A program made the translations under genes and the position numbers. The notes under the pieces were generated by a model. It was not told the origin of the DNA, searched no databases, and saw only the letters and a program-made list of their open reading frames with translations. This document shows, one piece after another, positions 1 through 7,939 of a stretch of 45,412 nucleotides of DNA (within the stretch, counting starts at the first letter, position 1; every line of letters starts with the position of its first letter). This stretch comes from Thermoflexus hugenholtzii JAD2 (GTDB lineage Bacteria > Chloroflexota > Anaerolineae > J036 > Brachytrichaceae). Where the stretch lies: contig CAMDWA010000016.1 of NCBI GenBank assembly GCA_945877855.1, forward strand, positions 1-45,412, read 5' to 3'.

Positions 1-574
1 ACAATGGCCCACGCAAATCGGCCTTGGGCAGGTCGATGGCATCTGGCTCTTCGGCCATCACCGCCACCTGCAACCCGAGGTCGCTCAGGGCATAGGCCGC
101 CGTCATGGCATCATCGGCAATGGCGGTGGGGATGAGTTCGGATGCCCCTGCACTTGAACGCGCCACCGTTGTCGCTGCACTCATCCAATTGCGCGGGCGC
201 ACCACAATACCCGCCGCCCCCGCCGCATATAAAGCCCGTACCGCTTGCCCAAAGTTAAATGGGTCTTCAACCCCTTCAAGCATAACGACAAATGGATTGG
301 GCGCAGTGCATAAATCGGCGAGTGGGGTATAGACCCGATCCCCCACCGTAGCGACCACGCCACCATGTGTATTACCATCGGTCATGCGCTCAAGCTCGCT
401 TTCACGGATGCGCAGCATGGGCACATTGGCGAAACGCGCCAGTTTTTCAAGTTTGCCGATGTCATAATCACGGCGGGTTTGCTCGACAAAAATTTTATAC
501 ACTGGTCGGCTGCGAGCTTTTAGCGCTGCCTGCACCGAAATAAAGCCTTCAAGCGTGGTCGTATCTATTCCCAT
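1..574 (-). CDS. TrmH/SpoU-family RNA 2'-O-methyltransferase (partial, 3' end outside window)
   Basis: Reading the minus strand from the ATG at 572-574 gives 191 codons with no stop before the window edge, so the C-terminus is missing. The start (MGIDTTTLEGFISVQAALKA) resembles the small substrate-binding domain of SpoU enzymes. It is followed by a linker with HGGVVATV, then EGVEDPFNFGQAVRALYAAG, which matches motif 1 of the SPOUT fold (usually D-P-x-N-x-G-a-x-x-R). The family transfers a methyl group from SAM to a ribose 2'-OH in rRNA or tRNA. The motif 2 and 3 regions that form the SAM-binding knot lie outside the window, so the target RNA cannot be named. It diverges from the DUF58 gene across a heptamer-repeat hairpin. 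Confidence 0.82.
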   Translation of the reverse strand, partial: MGIDTTTLEGFISVQAALKARSRPVYKIFVEQTRRDYDIGKLEKLARFANVPMLRIRESELERMTDGNTHGGVVATVGDRVYTPLADLCTAPNPFVVMLEGVEDPFNFGQAVRALYAAGAAGIVVRPRNWMSAATTVARSSAGASELIPTAIADDAMTAAYALSDLGLQVAVMAEEPDAIDLPKADLRGPL

Positions 575-726
575 AATTTAGTAGTCAGTAGTCAGTAGTC
601 AGTAGTTAATAATTAATAGTTGATTGTCGTCCCTAATATTAACAGTAAACCACATGTTCATCTTAAACTACTAAACTAATCTGACTACTGATTACTGACT
701 ACTGACTACTGTAGAATATGGAATAG
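575..726. repeat. Class B hairpin: inverted heptamer tandem repeats (AGTAGTC family)
   Basis: The left arm at 581-606 is made of GTAGTCA-type units, and the right arm at 681-710 carries the reverse complement (ACTGACT units). About 75 bases of A+T-rich sequence separate them. The block fills the gap between divergent start codons (574 minus, 727 plus), so it cannot be a terminator for either gene. Confidence 0.75.
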
Positions 727-1635
727 ATGCTTTCTGAATCCTTCCTCAAATCATTGTCGGGCTTGCGGTTGTGGTCGGTCAAACGCCGCCCGGGCACTTA
801 TACCGGCGAGCGACGCAGCACACGGCGCGGGCGCTCGGTCGAGTTTGCCGATTATCGTGATTATGTGCCGGGCGATGACCCGCGTCGGGTTGATTGGAAT
901 GTATATGCGCGGTTAGAACGCCCTTATATTAAATTGTATGAAGAAGAAGAAGACCTGGCTGTGCATATGTTGCTCGACACCAGCGCTTCGATGAAATGGG
1001 ATGAGGAAGCCGATGATTTAGACTCGCGCCCAACCCAAGCTGGGCGGCTGCCGCCAAAATGGCAACGGGTGGCCCAGTTAGCTATTGCGATGGGTCATGT
1101 GGTGTTGTCATCCGGCGACCGACTCATTGTCGAAACCAGCACCCGCGCCCGTTTTGGCCCCAAACGCGGCGAGGCCGCAACCTCACAATTGATCTCATTC
1201 ATTGAGCAACAGTGGCAGGGTGGCAAAGGCGGTCAGGCCAATCTCAACCAATGGTTGCGCAATTACGCCCTCACCTCACGCGGGGGCATGGCAATTGTGC
1301 TTTCAGATTTATTAGATGAAAGCGGCTGTGAAGAAGGCTTAAATGCCATTGGCGGTAAGCTAGACCTTAATGTCTTGCATACGCTTGGGGCGGCTGAAAT
1401 TGACCCCATCATTGCTGGTGACTTGCGGCTGAAAGATATTGAAACCCAATCGGCGCAAGATGTCAGCCTTGATCAAGCCACTCTTGCCCGCTATCGCGAG
1501 CGGGTGCAAGGGTGGTCAAGCGAGCTAAATAGTTTTTGTCGCAAACGTGGCGGGCGCTATGCGCTTATCGATGCATCCACACCCATCGAACAAATTATGT
1601 TGCGTGATTTACGCCGTGAAGGCTGGCTGGTATAA
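727..1635 (+). CDS. DUF58 domain protein (von Willebrand-like)
   Basis: A 302-residue soluble protein. The DUF58 signature is clear: EFADYRDYVPGDDPRRVDWN at residues 39-58, followed by an integrin-type fold starting with LLDTSASM (82-89), where D84, S86 and S88 form the metal-binding DxSxS. DUF58 proteins are normally encoded with a MoxR AAA ATPase and Bat-type membrane VWA proteins and are thought to help metal-centre or complex assembly. Here the membrane VWA protein follows at 2117, but no MoxR gene is in the window. The ATG at 727 has no evident Shine-Dalgarno sequence. The gene ends 10 bases before the small gene at 1646. Confidence 0.85.
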   Translation: MLSESFLKSLSGLRLWSVKRRPGTYTGERRSTRRGRSVEFADYRDYVPGDDPRRVDWNVYARLERPYIKLYEEEEDLAVHMLLDTSASMKWDEEADDLDSRPTQAGRLPPKWQRVAQLAIAMGHVVLSSGDRLIVETSTRARFGPKRGEAATSQLISFIEQQWQGGKGGQANLNQWLRNYALTSRGGMAIVLSDLLDESGCEEGLNAIGGKLDLNVLHTLGAAEIDPIIAGDLRLKDIETQSAQDVSLDQATLARYRERVQGWSSELNSFCRKRGGRYALIDASTPIEQIMLRDLRREGWLV

Positions 1636-1645
1636 AAAATTTAAA

Positions 1646-2032
1646 ATGATAGGAACTTTATCACCCACCCAACTGATTGATGTGGTTAAGTCTATGAATT
1701 TGCCTGAATTAGAGTGGTTTGCTCAAAAAGTGGTGTTAATCAGGGCTGAACGCAAATCGTCGGTGTTAACCCAAACCGAATCAGATCTATTATTGCAAAT
1801 TAATCAAGGTATGTCGGCAACGGATCAAGCGCGTTATTATGAATTAATTGAAAAACAGGAAACCGATAACTTAATATCAAATGAGCAATTTGAATTGAAG
1901 GAATTGGCTCAGTTGAATGAACGGATTGCAGTTAAACGGGCTGAGGCAATTGCTCAATTAGCTGATTTACGCCAATGCTCAATGTCAACTGTGATAAAAG
2001 ATTTGGGGCTAGAAAAACCATTTTATGTTTGA
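1646..2032 (+). CDS. Small conserved protein, family usually paired with an HNH nuclease
   Basis: The start was set at the ATG at 1646 because the longer upstream frame overlaps the DUF58 gene. The product is 128 residues, soluble and largely helical, with Glu/Gln/Leu-rich segments (LLLQINQGMSATDQARYYEL; LAQLADLRQCSMSTVIKDLG). From memory this matches small proteins common in cyanobacteria and Chloroflexota that have a K/L-INQG motif and a C-terminal L-x-x-LG-L tail, typically encoded just before an HNH endonuclease. Function is unknown. The gene is visibly more A+T-rich than its neighbours and splits the DUF58/BatA pair, which suggests insertion. A candidate remnant of the HNH partner follows at 2025. 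Confidence 0.65.
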   Translation: MIGTLSPTQLIDVVKSMNLPELEWFAQKVVLIRAERKSSVLTQTESDLLLQINQGMSATDQARYYELIEKQETDNLISNEQFELKELAQLNERIAVKRAEAIAQLADLRQCSMSTVIKDLGLEKPFYV

Positions 2033-2117
2033 TGGTTATATTTCTCGCGCGGTGCGACAATTTACGCGCCATTTTATTCGAGCGCGGGGAGCATCCGCCA
2101 GAGGATTATTAATTTAA
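2025..2117 (+). pseudogene. Possible remnant of an HNH endonuclease gene (internal deletion)
   Basis: An ATG at 2025 overlaps the end of the preceding gene and opens MFDGYISRAVRQ, resembling the start (YIS-x-x-LRQ) of HNH proteins that usually follow the 1646 family. A second frame, ending at the TAA at 2110-2112, encodes FERGEHPPEDY, resembling the C-terminal tail of the same proteins. The Cys/His-rich catalytic centre is absent, as an internal deletion with a frame change would leave. The first frame stays open for 30 codons and its stop overlaps the ATG at 2117. It could instead be a real coupled leader peptide. The family assignment rests on remembered sequences. Confidence 0.35.
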
Positions 2118-3997
2118 TGAATATTCTCAATCCTATCGCCCTATTATTTGCTTTGTTAGCAATTCCAATTGTTTTGCTTTATATTTTGCGGCTGCAACGC
2201 CGTGAGCAAAAGGTAAGCAGCACGTTGCTGTGGCGGCAAGTGGTGCTCGACCGCGAGGCCAACACGCTATGGCAAAAACTGCGCCGCAATTTGTTGCTTA
2301 TTTTGCAGTTAGCAACCTTGGCGTTTTTGGTGTTTGCGCTGTTGCGCCCATATATTAGCCTGCCGGGCGGGTTGAATGGGCGGTTGATTGTGCTAATGGA
2401 TGCCTCGGCCTCGATGCGAGCCACCGACGTGTTGCCATCGCGCTTTGATGCGGCAAAAGAGCAAGCCCGCAATTTGATTAGCGGGATGGGCGTGGGCGAT
2501 GAAATGTCGCTCATTTTGGTTGATAGCAACCCTCGCGCTTTGACTGGCATTACTTCTGATCGCGGTGAGTTATTGGCGGCATTAGATGCCTCAAAAGCAT
2601 CTTTGGGGCAAGCAAATTGGGCTGCCGCCATTTCGCTTGGCTCGGCTACGGCCAATGAGCAAAGTACCTTTATTGTTATTAGCGATGGTGCGCACGCCGA
2701 AGATTTAAAATTATTGCAGCGTCAAACCCGTTTTGTGCCGATTGGGGTAAATGGCGATAATTTGTCGATTAGCACCCTTTCATTACGCAAAACCTTACGC
2801 GGGTTGGCGGCCTTTGTGCGCGTTACCAACAATGGCAAACAAGATGACGATAGTTTGGTCTCGCTGCGGGCCGATAACGGCACGTTACTCGATGCTCGCA
2901 CCGTCAAAATTCCGGCTGGGCAATCGATATCATGGACAATTAACGACATTGATGCTAATACGGCATCCGTGCGGGCTTCCATCGACAAAGCCAACCACAA
3001 TAATCTGGCTGCCGATGATGTGGTTTATGCCGTGAGCGCCAATACCGCTTTGCGGCGGGCGTTATTGGTCACGCGTGGTAATCGATTTTTAGAGCAAGCG
3101 TTGGCCAATTTGCCTAATATTCAGGTCTCGCGGGCCGTGACGACAGGCGTAACTACACTCGATTCGCGCCCTTTTGATGTTTATATTCTTGATAGCATGA
3201 ATGCCGATTTATCGGCATTGCCACCGCATGCAAATGTGTTATTTATTGGGCCACAACAAGTATTTACTGCCACCGACACTTTTAGCAATACCGGTTATGT
3301 GCGCACTGTGTCGCATCCCATCGCCCAGTCGTTGAATTGGCGCACCGTTAATGTGCAGGCCACGCCCTTAATTGAAGCCCCCGCTTGGCTCAAACCTATC
3401 ATTCAATCACAAGGTGGGCCTTTGTTGTTTGCAGGCGAATTTCCGGCTGAATTGGCTGGTAAAGACAGCGAGCCGCCATTGCAACGGGTGGTGGTGGTGC
3501 CCTTTGAATTGCGCCGTAGCGATTTGCCGTTGCAATTGGCTTTTCCCATTCTCATGCTCAATAGCATTGAGTGGCTGGCACCCCCGCAAGGCATGACGAT
3601 TCCGGCTTCGGTCAAACCGGGCGAGGTGGTCAATTTGCCACGTGGGGCGCAAGTTTCATTGCCCGACACGAGTGCCTTAGGTGGCACAACCGTTACAGTT
3701 GATCAGCGTGGTTTTGCCAATACCGATGCGCTTGGCCCCTATACTGTGACATTTGGCGATGTTAGTGGGGCGTTTGCTGTCAATTTCTTTAATTCAATCG
3801 AGTCTGAAATTGCGCCAAGCCCACAATTGGTAATTGGTGAACAAAAAGAAAACGAATCGAATATTTTGACCAATAATACGTTGTCACAACGTGAATTATG
3901 GCGTTGGTTGGCGGCATTGGCCTTGCTGGTTTTGTTTGTTGAATGGTGGATTTATCAGCGTGGCGTGCCTTCGTTGAAGGGTCTTTTTCGACGTTAA
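2117..3997 (+). CDS. BatA-like membrane protein with von Willebrand A domain
   Basis: A 626-residue protein. Two N-terminal membrane segments (about residues 4-24 and 58-78) flank a basic stretch (LRLQRREQKVSSTLLWRQ), as in the aerotolerance-regulator (BatA) N-terminal domain. The VWA domain begins at IVLMDASASM (91-100) with a complete MIDAS DxSxS. A long beta-rich region follows, and a single membrane segment near residues 601-620 precedes a short basic tail (YQRGVPSLKGLFRR). The likely location is the cytoplasmic membrane with the VWA domain outside. AGAGGA at about 2100-2105 is a suitable ribosome-binding site. It works with the DUF58 protein in the canonical MoxR-DUF58-Bat system; the MoxR ATPase is not in this window. 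Confidence 0.85.
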   Translation: MNILNPIALLFALLAIPIVLLYILRLQRREQKVSSTLLWRQVVLDREANTLWQKLRRNLLLILQLATLAFLVFALLRPYISLPGGLNGRLIVLMDASASMRATDVLPSRFDAAKEQARNLISGMGVGDEMSLILVDSNPRALTGITSDRGELLAALDASKASLGQANWAAAISLGSATANEQSTFIVISDGAHAEDLKLLQRQTRFVPIGVNGDNLSISTLSLRKTLRGLAAFVRVTNNGKQDDDSLVSLRADNGTLLDARTVKIPAGQSISWTINDIDANTASVRASIDKANHNNLAADDVVYAVSANTALRRALLVTRGNRFLEQALANLPNIQVSRAVTTGVTTLDSRPFDVYILDSMNADLSALPPHANVLFIGPQQVFTATDTFSNTGYVRTVSHPIAQSLNWRTVNVQATPLIEAPAWLKPIIQSQGGPLLFAGEFPAELAGKDSEPPLQRVVVVPFELRRSDLPLQLAFPILMLNSIEWLAPPQGMTIPASVKPGEVVNLPRGAQVSLPDTSALGGTTVTVDQRGFANTDALGPYTVTFGDVSGAFAVNFFNSIESEIAPSPQLVIGEQKENESNILTNNTLSQRELWRWLAALALLVLFVEWWIYQRGVPSLKGLFRR

Positions 3998-4002
3998 GTA
4001 GG

Positions 4003-4044
4003 GGCACGGCATAGCGTGAGATTACTCACGACCGTGCCTTTACC
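4003..4044. terminator. Hairpin after the BatA-like gene
   Basis: GGCACGG...CGTGAG at 4003-4020 pairs with CTCACG-ACCGTGCC at 4024-4037, with a small bulge. It begins 5 bases after the stop codon at 3997. No long U-tract follows, so termination is only plausible. Confidence 0.45.
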
Positions 4045-4116
4045 CCAACCAATAGGGTGAAATCGGCATCTATTGATTTCGACATTCCATTGTTGAGGGG
4101 TCTTCAAATATTTAAT

Positions 4117-4635
4117 ATGAATCTAGATCATTTCATCAATCATTTATCAAACAACAAAACTGTTGTTACGGGGTTAGTACGCGGTATTAGCGACGAGCAG
4201 GCGCATTGGCGACCCTCACCGGCAGACTGGTCTGTGCTTGAAGTGATGGGGCACTTGTATGATGAAGAACGCGAAGATTTTAGGGCGCGGGTTCAATTAA
4301 CGCTAAACGACCCAGCCAAGGCGTGGCCAGCGATTGAACCCGGAAAATGGGTCATTGACCGCAAATATAACGAGCGTAATCTCAAACAAGTGTTAGAGCA
4401 TTGGCTGCGCGAACGTGATGAATCGTTAAAATGGTTGAGTAGCCTCAAGTCACCGGTCATCCATTGGAATAATGCCCATATACACCTATCTGGTATCAGC
4501 TTGTCAGCAGCCGATTTGCTTGTTGCATGGTTGGCGCATGACTATTTGCATATTCGCCAGTTAAATGAATTGCATTATTTGTATTTAAAACACACGACTG
4601 CCCCAGCCAATATTGGCTATGCCGGAGATTGGTAA
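4117..4635 (+). CDS. DinB-family protein
   Basis: A 172-residue helical-bundle protein starting MNLDHFINHLSNNK. DinB/YfiT-type proteins bind a divalent metal through three His on a four-helix bundle. Candidates here are H46 (VMGHLYDEERED) and H141/H145 (AHDYLHIRQLNEL), spaced as in the family. The sequence WRPSPADWSVLEVMGHL is the typical W-x-P-x-x-x-x-W-S-x-x-E-x-x-x-H signature. Many members are thiol S-transferases; the substrate here is unknown. An upstream GTG at 4057 would add 20 residues with no family resemblance, so the ATG at 4117 was chosen. Confidence 0.8.
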   Translation: MNLDHFINHLSNNKTVVTGLVRGISDEQAHWRPSPADWSVLEVMGHLYDEEREDFRARVQLTLNDPAKAWPAIEPGKWVIDRKYNERNLKQVLEHWLRERDESLKWLSSLKSPVIHWNNAHIHLSGISLSAADLLVAWLAHDYLHIRQLNELHYLYLKHTTAPANIGYAGDW

Positions 4636-4754
4636 ACTGATGGCCTTGACAGTGGATGCGTAAAAATAGGTGAGCGATTGTGGCGCAGATTAACAACGCG
4701 GTAGCAGGCAGCTTCTGCTTAAATTCGTTTTACGCCAGTCATGAAAAATAAACT

Positions 4755-4832
4755 TCCGATTCTTTGCCTTTTCGCACCTTTGCAATCGTAATTCTGTGGA
4801 TTGCGGAGGTGCGAAAAAGGCGAAGAATCGGA
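4755..4832. repeat. Long imperfect intergenic hairpin between convergent genes
   Basis: CCGATTCTTTGCCTTTTCGC and following bases (from about 4757) pair with GCGAAAAAGGCGAAGAATCGG (ending about 4831). The arms are about 32 bases with one bulge and a few mismatches around a loop near 4787-4799. It lies between the plus-strand DinB gene and the minus-strand GH4 gene and may stop transcription from both sides. Its sequence is unrelated to the class A family. The rest of the gap (4636-4750) holds nothing recognisable. Confidence 0.6.
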
Positions 4833-4840
4833 GATCGTTT

Positions 4841-6232
4841 TTAGGCAAATTGGGGTAAATATTTAGCATGTGCTCGCAATAAATCATCGAGCAAATAATT
4901 GGCCTTGGCGTATGAATGAATATGGGGGTCGAGCAATAGCGCTTGTAGGGCGGCGTTACGATCGCCTTTCACCGCCGCTTCAACACACAACATTTGAATA
5001 TCGATCTCACGTTGCATCAGCGCAGCCAAACCACGCGGCAACGCGCCCACATGAACGCCATGCACGCTACCGCCATATACATGTACCACCCCGGGCACTT
5101 CTACGATGGCATCGGCTGGCAAATTTTCGATACACCCCTGATTGGGAAGATTGACAGACAACTCAAGCTGGTTTAACCCGCGCAGCATAGCACACAAAAT
5201 GGGCACCACCCGTTCACCCGACGGCAAAAATGATGGCGAAGCAGCGATTGAGGATTGATGCTCAACCGTTAATTTGATTTTAGCCCATTGTGCTTGACCG
5301 AGGCGCTCATAGGCATCAAAATCATAACCGGTCAATGGCATTGTCTCAGCCGCAAAGCCAACATATTCACCGGCATGACCATCACCCGTTGCACAAAACA
5401 ACCCAAAAGCGTCCATTAATCGGCGCGACATCAATTCCCAATACGCTGGCATGTGTTGCACTTTTCGCCTAAAAATCGGGTATAAATCTTCACCGGTTTG
5501 GCGGTCAACCATGTCCAACACAAACGTAAAATGATTTAACCCTGCCGCCACCAAATGATATCGCGCATCCAACTGCGCCCCATATTCTCGCCGTGCCGCT
5601 TCCTCTCCCCCCTCTATTCTGTATTCTTCATTCTTGGCTTTTGGTTTTTGGTTCTTCTTCTCCACCAACCCCAATACCTCATTCACCAAACGATAGCCTT
5701 CGCCAATTTGATGACACAGCCCGACAAATTTTACATTGCTGTGCTGATGCAGCGCCAAACACACGCGGCTCATGGGGTTGGTAAAGTTAAATAAAAAGGC
5801 GTTAGGGGCTAGCTTTTCGACATCATGCGCAATGTCAAGCAGCAATGGAATATTGCGCAGGGCATGGCTCAATCCACCCGGCCCGCCATTTTCACCGAGC
5901 ACATGCCGCACCCCGTGCTTAAGTGGAATTTGCCAATCTAATTTCCAAGTTGTAATACGATCAACCGCCACCGCTACAATCACAAAATCGGCGTTCGGCA
6001 ACGCCTCGCGGCGGTTTTGGCTGGCAAAAATTTCAAAGGCCGCTTCGCCCCTGTGCAATTTTTTATTGTTTATCTGATTGGCATAGCGCGTCATTAAATC
6101 CAGCGTCTCAGCGTTTGTATCGACTAGCCAGATAGCGCTGCCGCGCAATAGATGGGCGTGCAAAAACAAATCGCCGAGAATGGCGGGGCCAAAGGAGGCG
6201 CTGCCTGCACCGATGATGACGATTTTAGGCAT
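4841..6232 (-). CDS. Glycoside hydrolase family 4 (NAD+/Mn2+-dependent alpha-glycosidase)
   Basis: A 463-residue protein with the GH4 hallmarks: a Rossmann NAD-binding start (IVIIGAGSASFG, 4-15), GENGGPGG (113-120), the NFTNPM loop (149-154), the Mn-binding CH pair in GLCHQIGEGY (C173, H174) and the GLNH motif (231-234). GH4 enzymes cleave glycosides by an oxidation-elimination-addition mechanism; specificity (alpha-glucoside, alpha-galactoside or uronide) is not readable here. Residues about 190-220, between NEVLGLV and the LNH motif, are a Lys/Glu/Asn-rich insert (EKKNQKPKAKNEEYRIEGG) not expected in the family. Its DNA looks like intergenic short-repeat sequence. The start codon overlaps the end of the upstream hydrolase by 8 bases, suggesting coupled translation. 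Confidence 0.9.
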   Translation of the reverse strand: MPKIVIIGAGSASFGPAILGDLFLHAHLLRGSAIWLVDTNAETLDLMTRYANQINNKKLHRGEAAFEIFASQNRREALPNADFVIVAVAVDRITTWKLDWQIPLKHGVRHVLGENGGPGGLSHALRNIPLLLDIAHDVEKLAPNAFLFNFTNPMSRVCLALHQHSNVKFVGLCHQIGEGYRLVNEVLGLVEKKNQKPKAKNEEYRIEGGEEAARREYGAQLDARYHLVAAGLNHFTFVLDMVDRQTGEDLYPIFRRKVQHMPAYWELMSRRLMDAFGLFCATGDGHAGEYVGFAAETMPLTGYDFDAYERLGQAQWAKIKLTVEHQSSIAASPSFLPSGERVVPILCAMLRGLNQLELSVNLPNQGCIENLPADAIVEVPGVVHVYGGSVHGVHVGALPRGLAALMQREIDIQMLCVEAAVKGDRNAALQALLLDPHIHSYAKANYLLDDLLRAHAKYLPQFA

Positions 6233-7031
6233 GGCTGCTTATTTGCAACACCCAATTAAGCACGGTTGTGACCAATTGCGTCCGCACCCCAATAAAGCCA
6301 TGCCCCGCGTCTAATGTGTCGTGCTGCAAATGTTGTGCGCCAGCGGCCTGAAACGCTTGCACCATTGGCGTATGAAAAACCTTGGTCGGCAATACATCAT
6401 CTTGGGCCGCGCCAATCAGCAACACATGACGATTTGCCAATTGTCCCGCTCGTAGCTCAATATCCCATGCATCGCCCTGTGTCATATATTCTTGCAGCAA
6501 GGTTTTGGCATTGGCCCCATTTAATGGCGGCAATGATCCCATCATCGAGACAACACGGCTGGTGATTTTATCGGGCTGATTGCGCAATAATCGCCCGGCC
6601 TTGCCAAAATTGGCACTGGCTAACCCGGCCACGCCAAACACGGCTGGGTCATTCATTGCCCCCATTAGCGCCGCAAAACCACCCATACTATGCCCAATCA
6701 ACACTATTTTTTGCGGGTCAATGGCATAGTCGGTTAATGAACGCGGTTGCCGCAAAAAATCGAGCGCGGCTGCTACATCTTCAAGCGTATTGGCGAAGCT
6801 AAATAGGCCGCCGCTGCCCCATGCCCCACGATAATGAATATGAAGCACATTGACCCCTGCGTCAAGCAAGGCATGAGCGAGATCAAAATTTTGTTCGGTG
6901 CCCGGAAAGCCATGCAACAATAATACGGTTGTTTTAAGTTGCTCGCCCGTGGCAACAAACATTCGCCCAAGCATTTGGCTGCCGTGACTATTAATCGTTA
7001 CGAGGTTTAGAGAAGCTGTCGAGATTGACAT
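6225..7031 (-). CDS. Alpha/beta hydrolase (serine esterase/peptidase-like)
   Basis: A 268-residue soluble protein with an alpha/beta-hydrolase core: the oxyanion HGFPGT (40-45), the nucleophile elbow GHSMGG (113-118, Ser115) and a likely catalytic His in DAGHGF near the C-terminus. There is no signal peptide. The substrate is not readable; the best generic description is an esterase or acyl-peptide-hydrolase-like enzyme. It is the first gene of a two-gene unit with the GH4 glycosidase. The ATG at 7029-7031 lies only about 5 bases from a class B hairpin, which leaves no room for a Shine-Dalgarno sequence, so translation is either leaderless or begins internally (for example at Met20). Confidence 0.8.
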   Translation of the reverse strand: MSISTASLNLVTINSHGSQMLGRMFVATGEQLKTTVLLLHGFPGTEQNFDLAHALLDAGVNVLHIHYRGAWGSGGLFSFANTLEDVAAALDFLRQPRSLTDYAIDPQKIVLIGHSMGGFAALMGAMNDPAVFGVAGLASANFGKAGRLLRNQPDKITSRVVSMMGSLPPLNGANAKTLLQEYMTQGDAWDIELRAGQLANRHVLLIGAAQDDVLPTKVFHTPMVQAFQAAGAQHLQHDTLDAGHGFIGVRTQLVTTVLNWVLQISSHA

Positions 7032-7036
7032 AATGA

Positions 7037-7096
7037 AATTACGAATTACGAATTACGAATTACGAATTTATAATTCGTAATTCGTAATTCGTAATT
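7037..7096. repeat. Class B hairpin: inverted octamer repeats (ATTACGAA)
   Basis: Four AATTACGA units at 7037-7068 face three TTCGTAAT units at 7072-7096 across a 3-base gap, giving a near-perfect stem of about 25 bp. It occupies nearly the whole gap between the stop of the ABC ATPase (7099) and the start of the hydrolase (7031), both on the minus strand. Confidence 0.85.
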
Positions 7097-7098
7097 AT

Positions 7099-7809
7099 TT
7101 AGTGCACGACTGCGTTGGCGCGATCTTCTTCTGTGTTAAGCGTGTCGCTTTCGACCCGACCATCTTTAATACGCACCACCCGATCAGCTTGGGCAGCCAC
7201 GCCTGGATCGTGGGTGACGATCACAATCGTAATGCCACGTTCTTCGCGCAGTTTTTTAAATAACGCCATAATTTCGGCACCAGTTTTGCTATCTAATGCG
7301 CCGGTCGGTTCATCGGCCAACAATAACGTAGGGTGATTGACCAGTGCGCGGGCAATGGCAACCCGTTGTTGTTGCCCGCCCGACATTTCTACCGGTTTAT
7401 GGGTGAGGCGATCACCCAAACCCACGGCAGTCATGGCTTCTTTAGCGCGTTCAGCGCGTTCTTTACCGCCAACGCCGCCATAACGCAAAGGCAATTCAAC
7501 ATTGCGCTGGGCCGTAATGCGCGAAAGCAAATTGAAACGCTGAAAAACAAAACCGATGTGTTTATTTCGGGCGGTCGCCAAGTCGTCATCACGCAATTTG
7601 CTGACATCTTGCCCATTCAAAATATATTCACCCGAAGTTGGCACATCGAGGCAGCCGATCATGTTCATGAGGGTGCTTTTGCCGCTGCCCGATGGCCCGA
7701 CGATGGCGACATATTCGCCGTCTTTAATTGTCACAGTGACGCCATCGAGCGCCCGCACAGTTTCGTGGCCCATCACATAGGTTTTAACAATATTTTTGAG
7801 TTCGAGCAC
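7099..7809 (-). CDS. ABC transporter ATP-binding protein, MacB/LolD/FtsE type
   Basis: A 236-residue ATPase with all motifs: Walker A GPSGSGKS (38-45), Q-loop Q90, signature SGGQQQR (143-149), Walker B LLLADEP (162-168), D-loop ALDS and switch His200. The sequence type ([31 protein letters not shown]) is that of the MacB/LolD family, which energises FtsX-like permeases for export of peptides, lipoproteins or macrolides. No such permease is adjacent, so its partner must be encoded elsewhere. The start is GTG (7807-7809). The 130-base gap upstream holds an imperfect hairpin (7830-7857). Confidence 0.9.
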   Translation of the reverse strand: MLELKNIVKTYVMGHETVRALDGVTVTIKDGEYVAIVGPSGSGKSTLMNMIGCLDVPTSGEYILNGQDVSKLRDDDLATARNKHIGFVFQRFNLLSRITAQRNVELPLRYGGVGGKERAERAKEAMTAVGLGDRLTHKPVEMSGGQQQRVAIARALVNHPTLLLADEPTGALDSKTGAEIMALFKKLREERGITIVIVTHDPGVAAQADRVVRIKDGRVESDTLNTEEDRANAVVH

Positions 7810-7829
7810 GGTTTTTGTCTATAAATAAC

Positions 7830-7857
7830 GCTTTGCCATTGATAAAAATGGTAAAGC
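7830..7857 (-). terminator. Short hairpin downstream of the MFS gene
   Basis: GCTTTGCCATT (7830-7840) pairs with AATGGTAAAGC (7847-7857) with one wobble and a 6-base loop. It lies downstream of the minus-strand MFS gene. No U-tract is evident, so the role is uncertain. Confidence 0.35.
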
Positions 7858-7939
7858 ACAGTATTGACTTTTATAACCAGTTAAGCATATCATATGAGCA
7901 TGGCATTTGCTGCATCCACGATTGCCTGCGGTTTGAATT

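Noticed and set aside
575-726. Repeated GTAGTCA units looked like a small CRISPR-type array.
   Set aside because: Units are 7 bases, touch each other without spacers and form two inverted arms. No cas gene is nearby.
2025-2117. The 30-codon frame as a complete small gene.
   Set aside because: Not excluded, but it has no strong ribosome-binding site of its own, and the text in two frames resembles both ends of a known nuclease partner, so a remnant is the better reading.
7333-7824. A 163-codon plus-strand open frame opposite the ABC ATPase.
   Set aside because: It is antisense to an ATPase with every motif intact and shows no recognisable domain.
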